Shown here piece after piece: positions 43,509 through 52,463 of a stretch of 64,000 nt of DNA. Origin of the DNA: Alteromonas sp. KUL49 (GTDB lineage: Bacteria > Pseudomonadota > Gammaproteobacteria > Enterobacterales > Alteromonadaceae); contig NZ_BJKL01000004.1 of the NCBI RefSeq assembly GCF_006538345.1, positions 62,001 to 126,000 of the forward strand, in the 5' to 3' direction. The notes below the pieces were generated by a model. That model was not told the origin of the DNA and searched no databases. It worked only from the letters and a program-made list of their open reading frames with translations. The translations under genes were made by a program, and so were the position numbers. The first letter of the stretch is position 1. The number at the start of each line of letters is the position of its first letter.

Positions 43509-45380
43509 ATGAGTAACACCATACGATTTCTGTGTCTTATCACAGCCCTAACCTGTCACCCAGTTTGTAACGCGACCGTTGCGAACAATATCATTCAACT
43601 CAAAGAGAAAGAGACAAATGCGCTATCTCTATTCTTGCCCTCAAGTGGTGTAAATACGCACTGGGTTGATGCCACTGAGCAAACTGGCTTGTCTATTCTG
43701 AACGATAATGAATCATTAATTGTTGAGGTGTCTATTGGCGCAGTAAGTAGTGTTGTTTACCGCCAAAATTTACGTATTACAACCTACGATAACAATACAC
43801 AAGATATTCAATACTGGGAGGCCAGTAGTGACTCGATAATGGAAATCGATGAACATCGATTGAACATCGGCGGTGTTGAAACACTGTGTTCAGGTGAGGT
43901 CGATGGAAAGTTGCAAACTTTTGTCATAGACGAACTCGGTGTGCTTCATCAATATGCCTTACGTGAAGGTATTAGACCTATCCCAGTGCGGCAATTCGCC
44001 ATCGGTCCAGGAATCAAAAGTTGCGCTGTAGACACTACTCACAATCAACTTTGGTTGGCTGACGAAACGGCGGGTGTTTGGACCATGAGCGCCAGCGCTG
44101 AAGCAGAGATTACAAGAGAACTTGGCTTCTATAGTGCCGACTATGCTGTGGAAAGTGTCGCCACTGCCACTTCATCGAAAATAGGACCTGTGACCGCATG
44201 GGTAAGCCCTGACGTCAGTGGAATCTGGGTTAACACTCAGTGTACTAGAACCTTTACCGAGTTTAGTAAAACTATCTCACCCGAAGTACTGACTCTCGGA
44301 ACTACTCCTACGGGTATTTCCATATCTGTATATGACGATGAGAGCGGCAGAACATTCCATGGAACCCACTCACTCAACTGCGAGAATAACAGCGCAGAGA
44401 TAGCCAACCCTATATTACTTGTACCAACGTCTGAGACATCGCCGGTAAGTCATACTGGCGATGCAGCAGACGACCCAGCTATATGGGTAAACAGCATTGC
44501 TCCAGAACAAAGCCTAGTCCTTGGTACAGACAAAAAAGGCGGCCTAGCCGTTTATAATCTCAATGGACAGCAAACGGCTTGGCACGCCGTTGGACGGGTC
44601 AACAATGTTGACATTAAGTACATCATAGCCGTAGATGGAGTAATGTTTGACGTGGCTGTCGCCAGTAATAGAACAAACCAATCAATGAGCGTGTTTTTAA
44701 TTTCTACACAGAACGGTGAGCTTACCCATATTTCAGATATTGCGACTGGCCTTAAAGACGTCTACGGTTTTTGTCTGTATAACAATGCAGGAACACTTTA
44801 TGGGCTAGTTAATGATACATCGGGCGACTATGAACAGTATCAGTTATCTATTAATCGCGAGAGCGCCAGTGGAACTCTAGTTCGTAGTTTCAGCCTCCCC
44901 TCTCAGCCGGAAGGGTGCGTAGTAGATGACGTTGCCGGCGTGGTATACATGGGAGAAGAGAGCGCTGGAATCTGGCAGCTCGATTTAACGTCTCGTGAAG
45001 CAACACCTGAAAAAATCATTAGTATTAGTGCGCCCGTAGAGGCAGACGTTGAAGGTTTGGGCTTATACGAGGTTGATGGAGTGCAATATTTGGTCGCATC
45101 TAGCCAAGGAAATAATCAGTACGCTATATACCAATCAAAATATCCTTTTAAACACATGGGTATGATAGAGATAGCGGCCGATTGGAACACGCTTATCGAT
45201 GGCGTATCAGAGACCGATGGATTAGATATCACCAATGCAAACTTAGGTGGTCGCTACACAGATGGTTTATTCGTCGTTCAAGATGGTCGTAATGTGATGC
45301 CAACAGAGAATCAAAATTTCAAATTTGTAGATGGAAAACAAGTGGAGCAAGCAATAAGAATGATGCTAGAGCGTCAATAA
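43509..45380 (+). CDS. Tandem-domain beta-propeller phytase
   Basis: A 623-residue secreted beta-propeller phytase that hydrolyses phytate in a calcium-dependent way. Signal peptide is MSNTIRFLCLITALTCHPVC. The C-terminal domain from about residue 310 has the family start DAADDPAIWVNSIAPEQSLV, then LGTDKKGGLAVYNLNG, QPEGCVVDDVAGVVYMGEES, VEGLGLYEVDGVQYLVASSQ and SETDGLDITNANLGGRYTDG. An N-terminal partial propeller (about residues 95-300) repeats weaker versions: HRLNIGGVETLCSGEVDG and HNQLWLADETAGVWTMSA. Tandem phytases with a degenerate first domain are known. Separated from the phosphatase by one base, so tightly coupled. A palindrome follows as terminator. Confidence 0.93.
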   Translation: MSNTIRFLCLITALTCHPVCNATVANNIIQLKEKETNALSLFLPSSGVNTHWVDATEQTGLSILNDNESLIVEVSIGAVSSVVYRQNLRITTYDNNTQDIQYWEASSDSIMEIDEHRLNIGGVETLCSGEVDGKLQTFVIDELGVLHQYALREGIRPIPVRQFAIGPGIKSCAVDTTHNQLWLADETAGVWTMSASAEAEITRELGFYSADYAVESVATATSSKIGPVTAWVSPDVSGIWVNTQCTRTFTEFSKTISPEVLTLGTTPTGISISVYDDESGRTFHGTHSLNCENNSAEIANPILLVPTSETSPVSHTGDAADDPAIWVNSIAPEQSLVLGTDKKGGLAVYNLNGQQTAWHAVGRVNNVDIKYIIAVDGVMFDVAVASNRTNQSMSVFLISTQNGELTHISDIATGLKDVYGFCLYNNAGTLYGLVNDTSGDYEQYQLSINRESASGTLVRSFSLPSQPEGCVVDDVAGVVYMGEESAGIWQLDLTSREATPEKIISISAPVEADVEGLGLYEVDGVQYLVASSQGNNQYAIYQSKYPFKHMGMIEIAADWNTLIDGVSETDGLDITNANLGGRYTDGLFVVQDGRNVMPTENQNFKFVDGKQVEQAIRMMLERQ

Positions 45381-45392
45381 ATATTAAATACA

Positions 45393-45412
45393 CTGGGGGA
45401 GTACTCCCCCAG
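45393..45412. terminator. Perfect 20-bp palindrome between phytase and CBS genes
   Basis: CTGGGGGAGTACTCCCCCAG (45393-45412) is fully self-complementary. It lies in the 39-bp gap of two convergent genes, so it serves as a shared terminator; no T tract is present. Confidence 0.65.
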
Positions 45413-45419
45413 CGCCAAT

Positions 45420-45839
45420 TCAACTCGCTTGTTGATAGCCAGACCGCAGTTGTATGTCTATGGCTTTCAGTACCTGTGTTCGGTTAATAGTGCCCAATAA
45501 AACACCATCATCATCGACGACTGGGTATACTCTCGGTTTGTCCTTCAGTAGTTTTTGAGCAAGCTCGAGTACCGACATGTAAGGCTTAACAGAAACCACT
45601 GGCGTCTTCATAATTTCAGAGACACGGCAGATTTGTTCTCGGTAGTAGCTGGACGCAATCATGTTTCCAATACAATCTTGTTCTGACAAAAAACCGACCA
45701 CTTTACCTTTATTATCTACAACTGGACCACCACTTTGTTTGCTGTCTAGCAGTAGTTCAACTGCTTCGGCGACAGGCATCTCTAACCCGATATTGACCGG
45801 GTGGGTATTCATATAATCACTGACTTGCAACGATTCCAT
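45420..45839 (-). CDS. CBS-domain protein
   Basis: A 139-residue protein with two CBS motifs (SDYMNTHPVNIGLEMPVAEA and MKTPVVSVKPYMSVLELAQK), which form a Bateman module that usually binds adenine nucleotides. It has no catalytic domain, so it is a stand-alone regulatory or sensing protein of unknown partner. Start ATG at 45839 has AGGGGAAT just upstream (minus strand). Convergent with the phytase gene. Confidence 0.88.
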   Translation of the reverse strand: MESLQVSDYMNTHPVNIGLEMPVAEAVELLLDSKQSGGPVVDNKGKVVGFLSEQDCIGNMIASSYYREQICRVSEIMKTPVVSVKPYMSVLELAQKLLKDKPRVYPVVDDDGVLLGTINRTQVLKAIDIQLRSGYQQAS

Positions 45840-46129
45840 TTTTCATTCCCCTTGCTCTACCTGTTAATGACTACGCTTGATATTTCAGTTAAGAGCAAAA
45901 TAATGTGTTTATTTTTTGTTCTTCTCGGCGCATATTGCCGATAACTATAAGCCTAGACTGGGAAAATGATTTCAGCGAGTATTTTGCTGTTTATTTATTC
46001 GAATCGATAGTATCTGTAGTGTTAGGCGCAAATTGTTAGTCCCGTACTCGCTATCAGTTGGTATTCATGAGGGCTAGGTGTAAACTGCACCCTTCGAATT
46101 TTTATCTGTAAATCAACACACTCAATACT

Positions 46130-47560
46130 ATGCATGCACCCACTTTTCTTTGGTACGATTTAGAGACCTTTGGCGCTAATCCGCAAAAAGATTTGCCCTG
46201 CCAGTTTGCCGCGGTAAGAACTGATTTGGATCTCAACCCCATCGGAAAGCCAATAAATATTATGAGTGCAATTGCGAATGACTACTTACCTCATCCTGAG
46301 GCATGTTTAATCACAGGAATTACGCCTCAGCAGACTATTCGAGATGGTAAAAACGAAGCTGATTTCGCAGCAAGAATGCACAGTGAAATGGCAACACCCA
46401 ATACATGCAGTGTTGGTTTCAACAGTATTCGGTTTGACGACGAAGTTACTCGTCACATGTTTTACAGAAATTTCTACGACCCATATTCCCGCGAATGGAA
46501 AAATGGCAACAGTCGGTGGGATATAATTGATTTAGCTCGTGCCTGTTACGCCCTGCGCCCCGATGGCATTGAATGGCCACTAAGAGAAGATGGCAGCCCG
46601 AGCTTTAAGCTAGAGCACCTGACGCAAGCCAACGGTTTGTCCCACGACAATGCGCACGATGCGCTGAGCGATGTATACGCGACCATCGGATTAGCAAAGT
46701 TAATCAAGGATAAGCAACCAAAACTGTTTAACTATGCCTTCTCACTGAGAAACAAGCAGGAAGTACTATCACAGATCGACTTGTCTAAGCCATCAGTAGT
46801 GTTACACATATCGTCAAAAATCCCTGCCAGTCAGGGCTGTTGTACATGGATCATGCCCGTTGCAAAGCATCCAACGAACCCAAATGCAATTATTGCTGTT
46901 GATCTATCCAAGCCCATTGAAGCTTTACTCAACGATGATGCTGAAACGATTAGACAAAAACTGTATGCAAAGTCTGACGAATTGGAAAGTGGCGATGAGC
47001 GGCCGGGTTTAAAGCTCATCCATATCAACAAATCACCTTTTGTTACGACGGCCAAAGCAATGACTGCCGAGAATGCCAAGCGATTGGGTTTGGATAGAGA
47101 AGCTTGTTTAAACAACTATCAAGCACTCGTCAATCATCAACACCTAGCTCAATTACTACGTGAGGTTTACAACCAGCCCTTTGATGAAAAAGACGTTGAT
47201 ATTGACCACGCTCTCTACAGTGGCGGCTTTCTGAGTAATGAGGACAGGGGTTGGTGTAATCAGGTGCTAGAATCCTCACCCAATAGTTTGGCCGCTCTTT
47301 CTGATGAGACTCAGCATGTGGGTCTTCGTTCGCTGTTGTTCAGATACCGCGCCCGAAACTACCCTGAGACACTAGACGACAGCGAAATGACCCGTTGGCA
47401 ACATCATCGCCGTTCTCGTCTCACGGACGCTGACTCACAAGCCAGTATTACGATGGAGAGTTATTTATTGACGCTGGAAAAACTAGCTCATGAACACAGT
47501 GACGACCCAAACAAACAGGCAATCCTCCGAGCACTGTATCAATACGCCGAAAACCTTTGA
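46130..47560 (+). CDS. sbcB: Exodeoxyribonuclease I
   Basis: A 476-residue single-strand-specific 3'-5' exonuclease (ExoI). The DEDDh catalytic motifs appear as WYDLETFG (residues 8-15), VGFNSIRFDDEVTRH, and NAHDALSDVYAT. Length is the same as E. coli ExoI (475), and the SH3-like and C-terminal helical parts are complete. ExoI degrades ssDNA in mismatch repair and suppresses RecBC-independent recombination. The preceding 290 bp intergenic region shows no gene. ATG at 46130 starts MHAPTFLWYDLETFG. Confidence 0.96.
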   Translation: MHAPTFLWYDLETFGANPQKDLPCQFAAVRTDLDLNPIGKPINIMSAIANDYLPHPEACLITGITPQQTIRDGKNEADFAARMHSEMATPNTCSVGFNSIRFDDEVTRHMFYRNFYDPYSREWKNGNSRWDIIDLARACYALRPDGIEWPLREDGSPSFKLEHLTQANGLSHDNAHDALSDVYATIGLAKLIKDKQPKLFNYAFSLRNKQEVLSQIDLSKPSVVLHISSKIPASQGCCTWIMPVAKHPTNPNAIIAVDLSKPIEALLNDDAETIRQKLYAKSDELESGDERPGLKLIHINKSPFVTTAKAMTAENAKRLGLDREACLNNYQALVNHQHLAQLLREVYNQPFDEKDVDIDHALYSGGFLSNEDRGWCNQVLESSPNSLAALSDETQHVGLRSLLFRYRARNYPETLDDSEMTRWQHHRRSRLTDADSQASITMESYLLTLEKLAHEHSDDPNKQAILRALYQYAENL

Positions 47561-47713
47561 CGTAACTCGGCGTTCAAATTAAATTAGGAACTGAATATTT
47601 CTACTTAAGTATAAAGTATCCTTGGTCGATAACATGACTAACCAGTTTTTAGGTTGAGCGTGATTATATCGCACCTCGGCACTATCACTTTCAAGTAAAG
47701 GAAAATTGCAGTA

Positions 47714-49369
47714 ATGAATGGTGTGACCATCAGCTTAGACAAAAGCCAAAATAATATCTATCTGACGCTAGACCCTTCTGAATTCTCCAAAGAATTGGTT
47801 TTTCAAGAAGTTAAAACGCTCTTCGACCAACCTGATACCAAGAATCTTTATATTTCGAACTCTTCGTTGCAAGCGGCTATCGACGCCGCAAATCACAACT
47901 ACAAAACGGCCAGTCCTAACGTAGTGAAAGAGTGTGTAGGAGAACGCCGAAATGCGGAAGTCGCTTTCAAAGTTTCCGAGGATAAGATGACCGCGACCCT
48001 TGTGCTCACCTGTCCATACGGCGGTAAGTTACCTTCATTGGGGGCGATTAAACTTCTTGCGAGTAAGCAAAAAATACAGAAAGGTATTGGTACAAAAGCG
48101 ATCAAAAGCGTTCTCGCTAGAGCTCAAAACGCATCTGCTGGCGAAGTGATAGAGCGAGTGGTCGCTAAAGGATTACCAGCGAAAAACGGGAGATCATCTC
48201 GATTTAGACCATTAGTACCTAATGCGCTCGAACGTGTATTGAAGCCGCAGACCAGTGACGGCGACAGAGTTGATATGCGTAACTTGGGTGAGGTCATTTG
48301 CGTCAAAGTGGATACACCTGTTTTACGGCGTACAGAACCGACGCCAGGGCGTAGCGGTTTCGACGTTAAAGGCAATATTGTCGAGCCTATCTCGGGTGAA
48401 TGGCTCGAGTTCAAAATGGCAAAAGGTACAGCGGTCAGTGATTCTGACAAGAACCTTTTAGTCTCAACCATTGCTGGCATGCCCAAGTATCAAGATCAGA
48501 CTATGACTATTGATGACACCTTTATTTGTAACGGTGTTAATGTTGGAACGGGTCATATCACCTATGACGGCGCCGTCCTAGTGAATGGTGATGTTACCGA
48601 GAAAATGGAAATAAAAGCATCTGGTGACGTTACGATAAACGGATTTGTCGAGTCTGCTTATATAGAATCCCAAGGTGATATTATTATCACTGAAGGAGCC
48701 ATGGGTAAGGTTAACGATGCTGACGGAGAATTTACTTGCAAACTCGTTGCAGCTGGGAGTATTCACGTTCAGCACGGGCAAGGACTTGATATTCATTGTA
48801 AAGGCACTATTACCGTTGGTCGTCAGCTAACATACAGCCGCCTCCGTAGTGGCGGTGGCGTTATAGTAGGACAAATAGATAACCCTCAAGGCAACTTGTT
48901 TGCTTGTGACGTATTCACCCAAGACAAAGTTATTGCAGGTACGCTAGGTGCAGTATCAGGCAGCACGCTGAAAGTGGATTTTAGTCCTGGTTACAATCAA
49001 TTATTAGAACGCAAAAATGCCATTGACGAGCTACTCGACCAGCTGCGTAAAAATAATCTCAAGCACAAAGAAAAGATCGAGCTAATCAAGAGCAAGAAAG
49101 TGCCTCAAGTGCTACAAGACAAAGTGTCTGATGCCCTGGAAATGTTTAACAATGAATCTGCACTGCTCGCGTGGATTGAAGCTAAAGCACTCGAAGTGAA
49201 AGAAGCGAGAGATGCCTATCAAAAAGAGATTAAGCTTATTGCCAACAAACGTTTGTATCCGGGCGTTTCAGCTAAGTTAAACACCCGTAGCTGGCGTTCT
49301 GAACGAGAGTACGATAGAGCGATGATTCACTTTGATTCTCACAAATGGCATTACGAACCCATCGTCTAG
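47714..49369 (+). CDS. DUF342 (FapA-like) protein
   Basis: A 551-residue cytoplasmic protein of the DUF342/FapA family. It has an N-terminal basic region, the typical TPGRSGFDVKG block (about residue 210), a beta-helix-like middle with repeated G-x-V-x-x-G-x-V strands (VLVNGDVTEKMEIKASGDV, GDIIITEGAM), and a C-terminal coiled coil (residues 430-520: ERKNAIDELLDQLRKNNLKH). FapA is linked to flagellar assembly (Vibrio) and to polymorphic polar-localisation roles, but no flagellar genes adjoin it here. RBS AAAGGAAA is 9 nt before ATG. Function uncertain; family assignment good. Confidence 0.85.
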   Translation: MNGVTISLDKSQNNIYLTLDPSEFSKELVFQEVKTLFDQPDTKNLYISNSSLQAAIDAANHNYKTASPNVVKECVGERRNAEVAFKVSEDKMTATLVLTCPYGGKLPSLGAIKLLASKQKIQKGIGTKAIKSVLARAQNASAGEVIERVVAKGLPAKNGRSSRFRPLVPNALERVLKPQTSDGDRVDMRNLGEVICVKVDTPVLRRTEPTPGRSGFDVKGNIVEPISGEWLEFKMAKGTAVSDSDKNLLVSTIAGMPKYQDQTMTIDDTFICNGVNVGTGHITYDGAVLVNGDVTEKMEIKASGDVTINGFVESAYIESQGDIIITEGAMGKVNDADGEFTCKLVAAGSIHVQHGQGLDIHCKGTITVGRQLTYSRLRSGGGVIVGQIDNPQGNLFACDVFTQDKVIAGTLGAVSGSTLKVDFSPGYNQLLERKNAIDELLDQLRKNNLKHKEKIELIKSKKVPQVLQDKVSDALEMFNNESALLAWIEAKALEVKEARDAYQKEIKLIANKRLYPGVSAKLNTRSWRSEREYDRAMIHFDSHKWHYEPIV

Positions 49370-49407
49370 CACAATCACCGTTTTTGTTTGCTGACGTATA
49401 GTCGTTG

Positions 49408-50811
49408 CTAGTCTGCTATGGTAACAGTACCGCTACCATAGCGCTTTGATTGATACAGTGCTTTTACCGTTCTGTCTTCCCAATCGAGAAAAGTTTCTGC
49501 CGATTGAAGCTCTGAGACAGAGTATACAACGCCTAAATTTTGATCTTTTACGACGCCTTGTGCCATAAGGCTGTCTCTCAATCGGTAAACCAGTATTTTT
49601 GCGGCCTCAATATCCGTTTGCGGACACAGCACGACAAATCGTTCACTGGTAAATCGAGCAACAACATCAACCTCACGCACGGCTGACAAGCAAGTGGTCG
49701 CAATTTGTTTTTGCGATGCGTCTAACGTAGTTTCCACATCTTCTGATGCTGCAGAAAAATTTACATCGAATACAATTAACGATGCTGAAGAGTGAAAGCG
49801 CTGGAACCGAGAAATCTCCTCTTCTGCCCTCTGCATCATGTGGTTTCTATTGTATAGGCCCGTTAAACCATCTCTGGTGGTTAAAAATTCAAGAGTTCGA
49901 GATTTATCGCTCAGCTGAACTTTTAATAACTGAATTTCCTCATTCTTCTCGCGAAGCAACCGCCTTATATGCTGTCTGACTCTGGCTCGCCAGATAAACC
50001 AACACAATGAACCAACAAAACAAACCATACCAAGTGCATACGGCATATAAGTGGCGTTGTAACGAACTTTACTACTACTCCACTGTTTGTATATTGCGAC
50101 TTCTTTGTCTTCAGGGATTTTGGCGATAGCATCATTCAAAAGTGGAAGGATGTGGGTGTGTGATTTTGCCACACCGAAAGAGAGCACATCGTAAGGCTCT
50201 GCGTAGCCTACAATCGCGAGCGAATCCAAGTTGTGCATATTAATAAAAGTATTAACGGTAAGAAGCGAACCAACCATAACGTCTAGTTCACCGGACAAGA
50301 GCATATTAAGACCATCCCTTTCGGACTCAACTACCTTGATTCGAAGCGACGGGTAGTATCGCGTGATGTACTCCATCTGGCGATACCCTCTAACCACACC
50401 CAGCAAACGAGAACCAACGCCGTCATAACCTTGCAAAATTGGCGTACCTACGGCAGCGACCAGTACATTTGGCGCTTCGAAATATGCATCACTGAAGGCT
50501 AGAAATTGGCGGCGGCGTTCAGATTCTGTAAGCATGGAAAGCATCTGACATTCACCGCGCTGAAGAAATTCTAAACTTTGCGCCCAAGTCTCTGTTTCAA
50601 CTAGCTCAAATTCGATAGACGAGATCGCCGATATGGCTTTCATATATTCCGCAGATATGCCCACATGCTCACCGCCGACAAGGGCCTCATAAGGTGCCCA
50701 ACTCGGATCAATGCAGTATTTCACCGGGGTAATTTCTGAATGCGCAAAAGACGACAAGACCGCACAAATAAAAAGTGAGATAAAACGAATCACGCGAGTA
50801 AGCTGGTCCAA
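49408..50811 (-). CDS. Periplasmic solute-binding sensor with degenerate GGDEF and intact I-site
   Basis: A 467-residue sensor. Signal peptide (FISLFICAVLSSFAHS), a type 3 solute-binding (SBP_bac_3) domain at residues 30-245 (PVKYCIDPSWAPYEALVGGE, ...ESERRRQFLAFSDAYFEAP), a membrane segment at 257-276, a coiled linker, then a GGDEF-type domain from DGLTGLYNRNHMMQRAEEEI. The motif reads TSERF (388-392), again with Arg in the fourth position. The I-site is intact as R379-E-V-D382, five residues before. Likely a c-di-GMP-responsive sensor, not an active cyclase. Single gene with its stop facing the DUF342 gene. Confidence 0.82.
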   Translation of the reverse strand: MDQLTRVIRFISLFICAVLSSFAHSEITPVKYCIDPSWAPYEALVGGEHVGISAEYMKAISAISSIEFELVETETWAQSLEFLQRGECQMLSMLTESERRRQFLAFSDAYFEAPNVLVAAVGTPILQGYDGVGSRLLGVVRGYRQMEYITRYYPSLRIKVVESERDGLNMLLSGELDVMVGSLLTVNTFINMHNLDSLAIVGYAEPYDVLSFGVAKSHTHILPLLNDAIAKIPEDKEVAIYKQWSSSKVRYNATYMPYALGMVCFVGSLCWFIWRARVRQHIRRLLREKNEEIQLLKVQLSDKSRTLEFLTTRDGLTGLYNRNHMMQRAEEEISRFQRFHSSASLIVFDVNFSAASEDVETTLDASQKQIATTCLSAVREVDVVARFTSERFVVLCPQTDIEAAKILVYRLRDSLMAQGVVKDQNLGVVYSVSELQSAETFLDWEDRTVKALYQSKRYGSGTVTIAD

Positions 50812-50933
50812 CGTAAATCACTGCCCTATTGCTAAGAGATTAAAACATAACACGTTTGCGGATATTACTGTTCAATATTACACAATCAATTCCGTAGAAT
50901 GCAAAGGTCAATGTAACCTAATCCCCAATAAGC

Positions 50934-50959
50934 AAAATGGCACCCTTCGGTGCCATTTT
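50934..50959. terminator. Terminator downstream of the thiolase gene
   Basis: AAAATGGCACC (50934-50944) and GGTGCCATTTT (50949-50959) form a perfect 11-bp stem with a 4-nt loop (CTTC), and A and T tracts flank it. It suits termination of thiolase transcripts from the minus strand and is bidirectional. Confidence 0.8.
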
Positions 50960-51022
50960 TCCCTCGATATTATTTCCCTCAATATCACGGAGTGAAAAGC
51001 TCACTCGTTATGGGGATTGCAG

Positions 51023-52198
51023 TTATACCATTTCTACGGCTAACGCTACGCCTTCACCACCACCAATACACAAAGATGCGATACCTTTGCTAAGTCCTTT
51101 TTGCTTAAGTGCGTGTAGAAGCGTGACCAAAATACGTGCACCAGAGGCTCCAATAGGATGACCCAATGCACATGCACCACCTTTGATGTTTACTTTGCTT
51201 TCATCCAAGCCTAGCTTGCGAATAGCCATCATAGTTACCATGGCAAAGGCTTCGTTAATTTCAAACAAATCAACATCTTCTTTTGCCCAACCCGCTTTTT
51301 CAAGCACTTTTTCCATGGCACCTACTGGTGCAACGGTAAACAACTCTGGCTCAATAGCATTTGTGGCATGTGCAACCACTTTAGCAAGTGGTGTTAATCC
51401 TAGTTCCGCCGCTTTTGACTCAGACATCACTAGAAGTGCCGCCGCACCATCAGAGATTGAACTAGAGTTTGCCGCAGTCACGGTACCGTCTTTTTTGAAC
51501 GCTGGACGAAGTGAAGGAATTTTATCTGGACGGGCAGAGCCTGGGCCTTCATCAGTATCAACAACGATATCACCTTTACGACTAGAAATAGTTACACTAA
51601 CGATTTCATCAGTAAAGGTTCCTTCGCTGATAGCCGTGTTTGCTTTAGATAGCGAGCTCAGCGCAAACTCATCCATTTCACCACGGGTGATACTCTCAGC
51701 ATCTGCAGTGTCTTGCGCAAAACAGCCCATGGCTTTGCCGTCATAAGCATTCTCAAGGCCATCCATCATCATGTGGTCAAGGACTTGTCCGTGCCCCATG
51801 CGATAACCAGTTCTAGCTTTTGGTAGCATATAAGGTGCATTACTCATACTCTCCATACCACCTGCGATAACCACAGATGCACTACCCGCCTTTATCAAGT
51901 CATGTGCCATCATTACAGCTTTTAAACCTGAACCACACACCTTATTGATGGTAGTTGCTCCCGCAGCCAAAGGTAGCTCGGCGCCTAATGTTGCTTGGCG
52001 TGCCGGTGCCTGCCCTTGTCCTGCAGGTAATACACATCCCATAATAACTTCGTCGATGTTAGCCACATCGATACTCTCACACGCGGCTTTTATGGCTACC
52101 GATCCCAACGTTGTTGCCGGTACTGCTGATAAACTTCCATTAAAGCCACCCATTGGAGTGCGCTTCGCCGCCACAATTACTACCGCATCATTGCTCAT
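51023..52198 (-). CDS. Acetyl-CoA C-acetyltransferase (thiolase)
   Basis: A 391-residue thiolase. The acyl-accepting Cys is in INKVCGSGLKAVMMAH (about residue 89), the catalytic His in ALGHPIGASGARI, and the second Cys in LCIGGGEGVAL, all as in biosynthetic/degradative acetoacetyl-CoA thiolases. ATG at 52198 was chosen over the upstream GTG because GAGG lies 7 nt before it and MSNDAVVIVAAKRTPMGG is the family N-terminus. It is divergent from liuR and liuA; LiuR-like operators lie between. It would cleave acetoacetyl-CoA derived from acetoacetate made by LiuE. Confidence 0.93.
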   Translation of the reverse strand: MSNDAVVIVAAKRTPMGGFNGSLSAVPATTLGSVAIKAACESIDVANIDEVIMGCVLPAGQGQAPARQATLGAELPLAAGATTINKVCGSGLKAVMMAHDLIKAGSASVVIAGGMESMSNAPYMLPKARTGYRMGHGQVLDHMMMDGLENAYDGKAMGCFAQDTADAESITRGEMDEFALSSLSKANTAISEGTFTDEIVSVTISSRKGDIVVDTDEGPGSARPDKIPSLRPAFKKDGTVTAANSSSISDGAAALLVMSESKAAELGLTPLAKVVAHATNAIEPELFTVAPVGAMEKVLEKAGWAKEDVDLFEINEAFAMVTMMAIRKLGLDESKVNIKGGACALGHPIGASGARILVTLLHALKQKGLSKGIASLCIGGGEGVALAVEMV

Positions 52199-52333
52199 AA
52201 TTAGCCTCACATTTAGTTAAAAGGTATTGATTCACATCGTCATAGCGTACTGCGCGTATACAAAAGTAGACACAATACTTTGGTCTTGCATGACACAATT
52301 CAATTGAAAAATTGACGTTAGCAAAATGTTACC

Positions 52334-52347
52334 TTACCTTAACGTAA
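52334..52347. promoter_or_regulatory. LiuR-like operator 1
   Basis: TTACCTTAACGTAA has TTAC and GTAA arms spaced by six bases, the form expected of MerR-type LiuR sites. It sits between the divergent thiolase and liuR genes, closer to thiolase. Sequence seen; binding inferred. Confidence 0.55.
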
Positions 52348-52354
52348 ATTGTAA

Positions 52355-52370
52355 TTAACGTTAACGTAAA
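52355..52370. promoter_or_regulatory. LiuR-like operator 2
   Basis: TTAACGTTAACGTAAA contains the perfect palindrome ACGTTAACGT (52358-52367) and shares the TTAACGTAAA motif with operator 1. Two such sites next to liuR support autoregulation and control of thiolase. Confidence 0.6.
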
Positions 52371-52463
52371 CCCAAGCGTATGTGTGTCAACGATTCTTAC
52401 CAGCACGGTGAGAGTCGACCGAATACTACAAAGAAGAGGGTGTGCGCCAAAAGGTACGTATGA

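Noticed and set aside
51183..51746. Long open frame of 187 residues on the + strand inside the thiolase gene
   Set aside because: It is the antisense shadow of a highly conserved thiolase and has no recognisable domain or ribosome-binding site.
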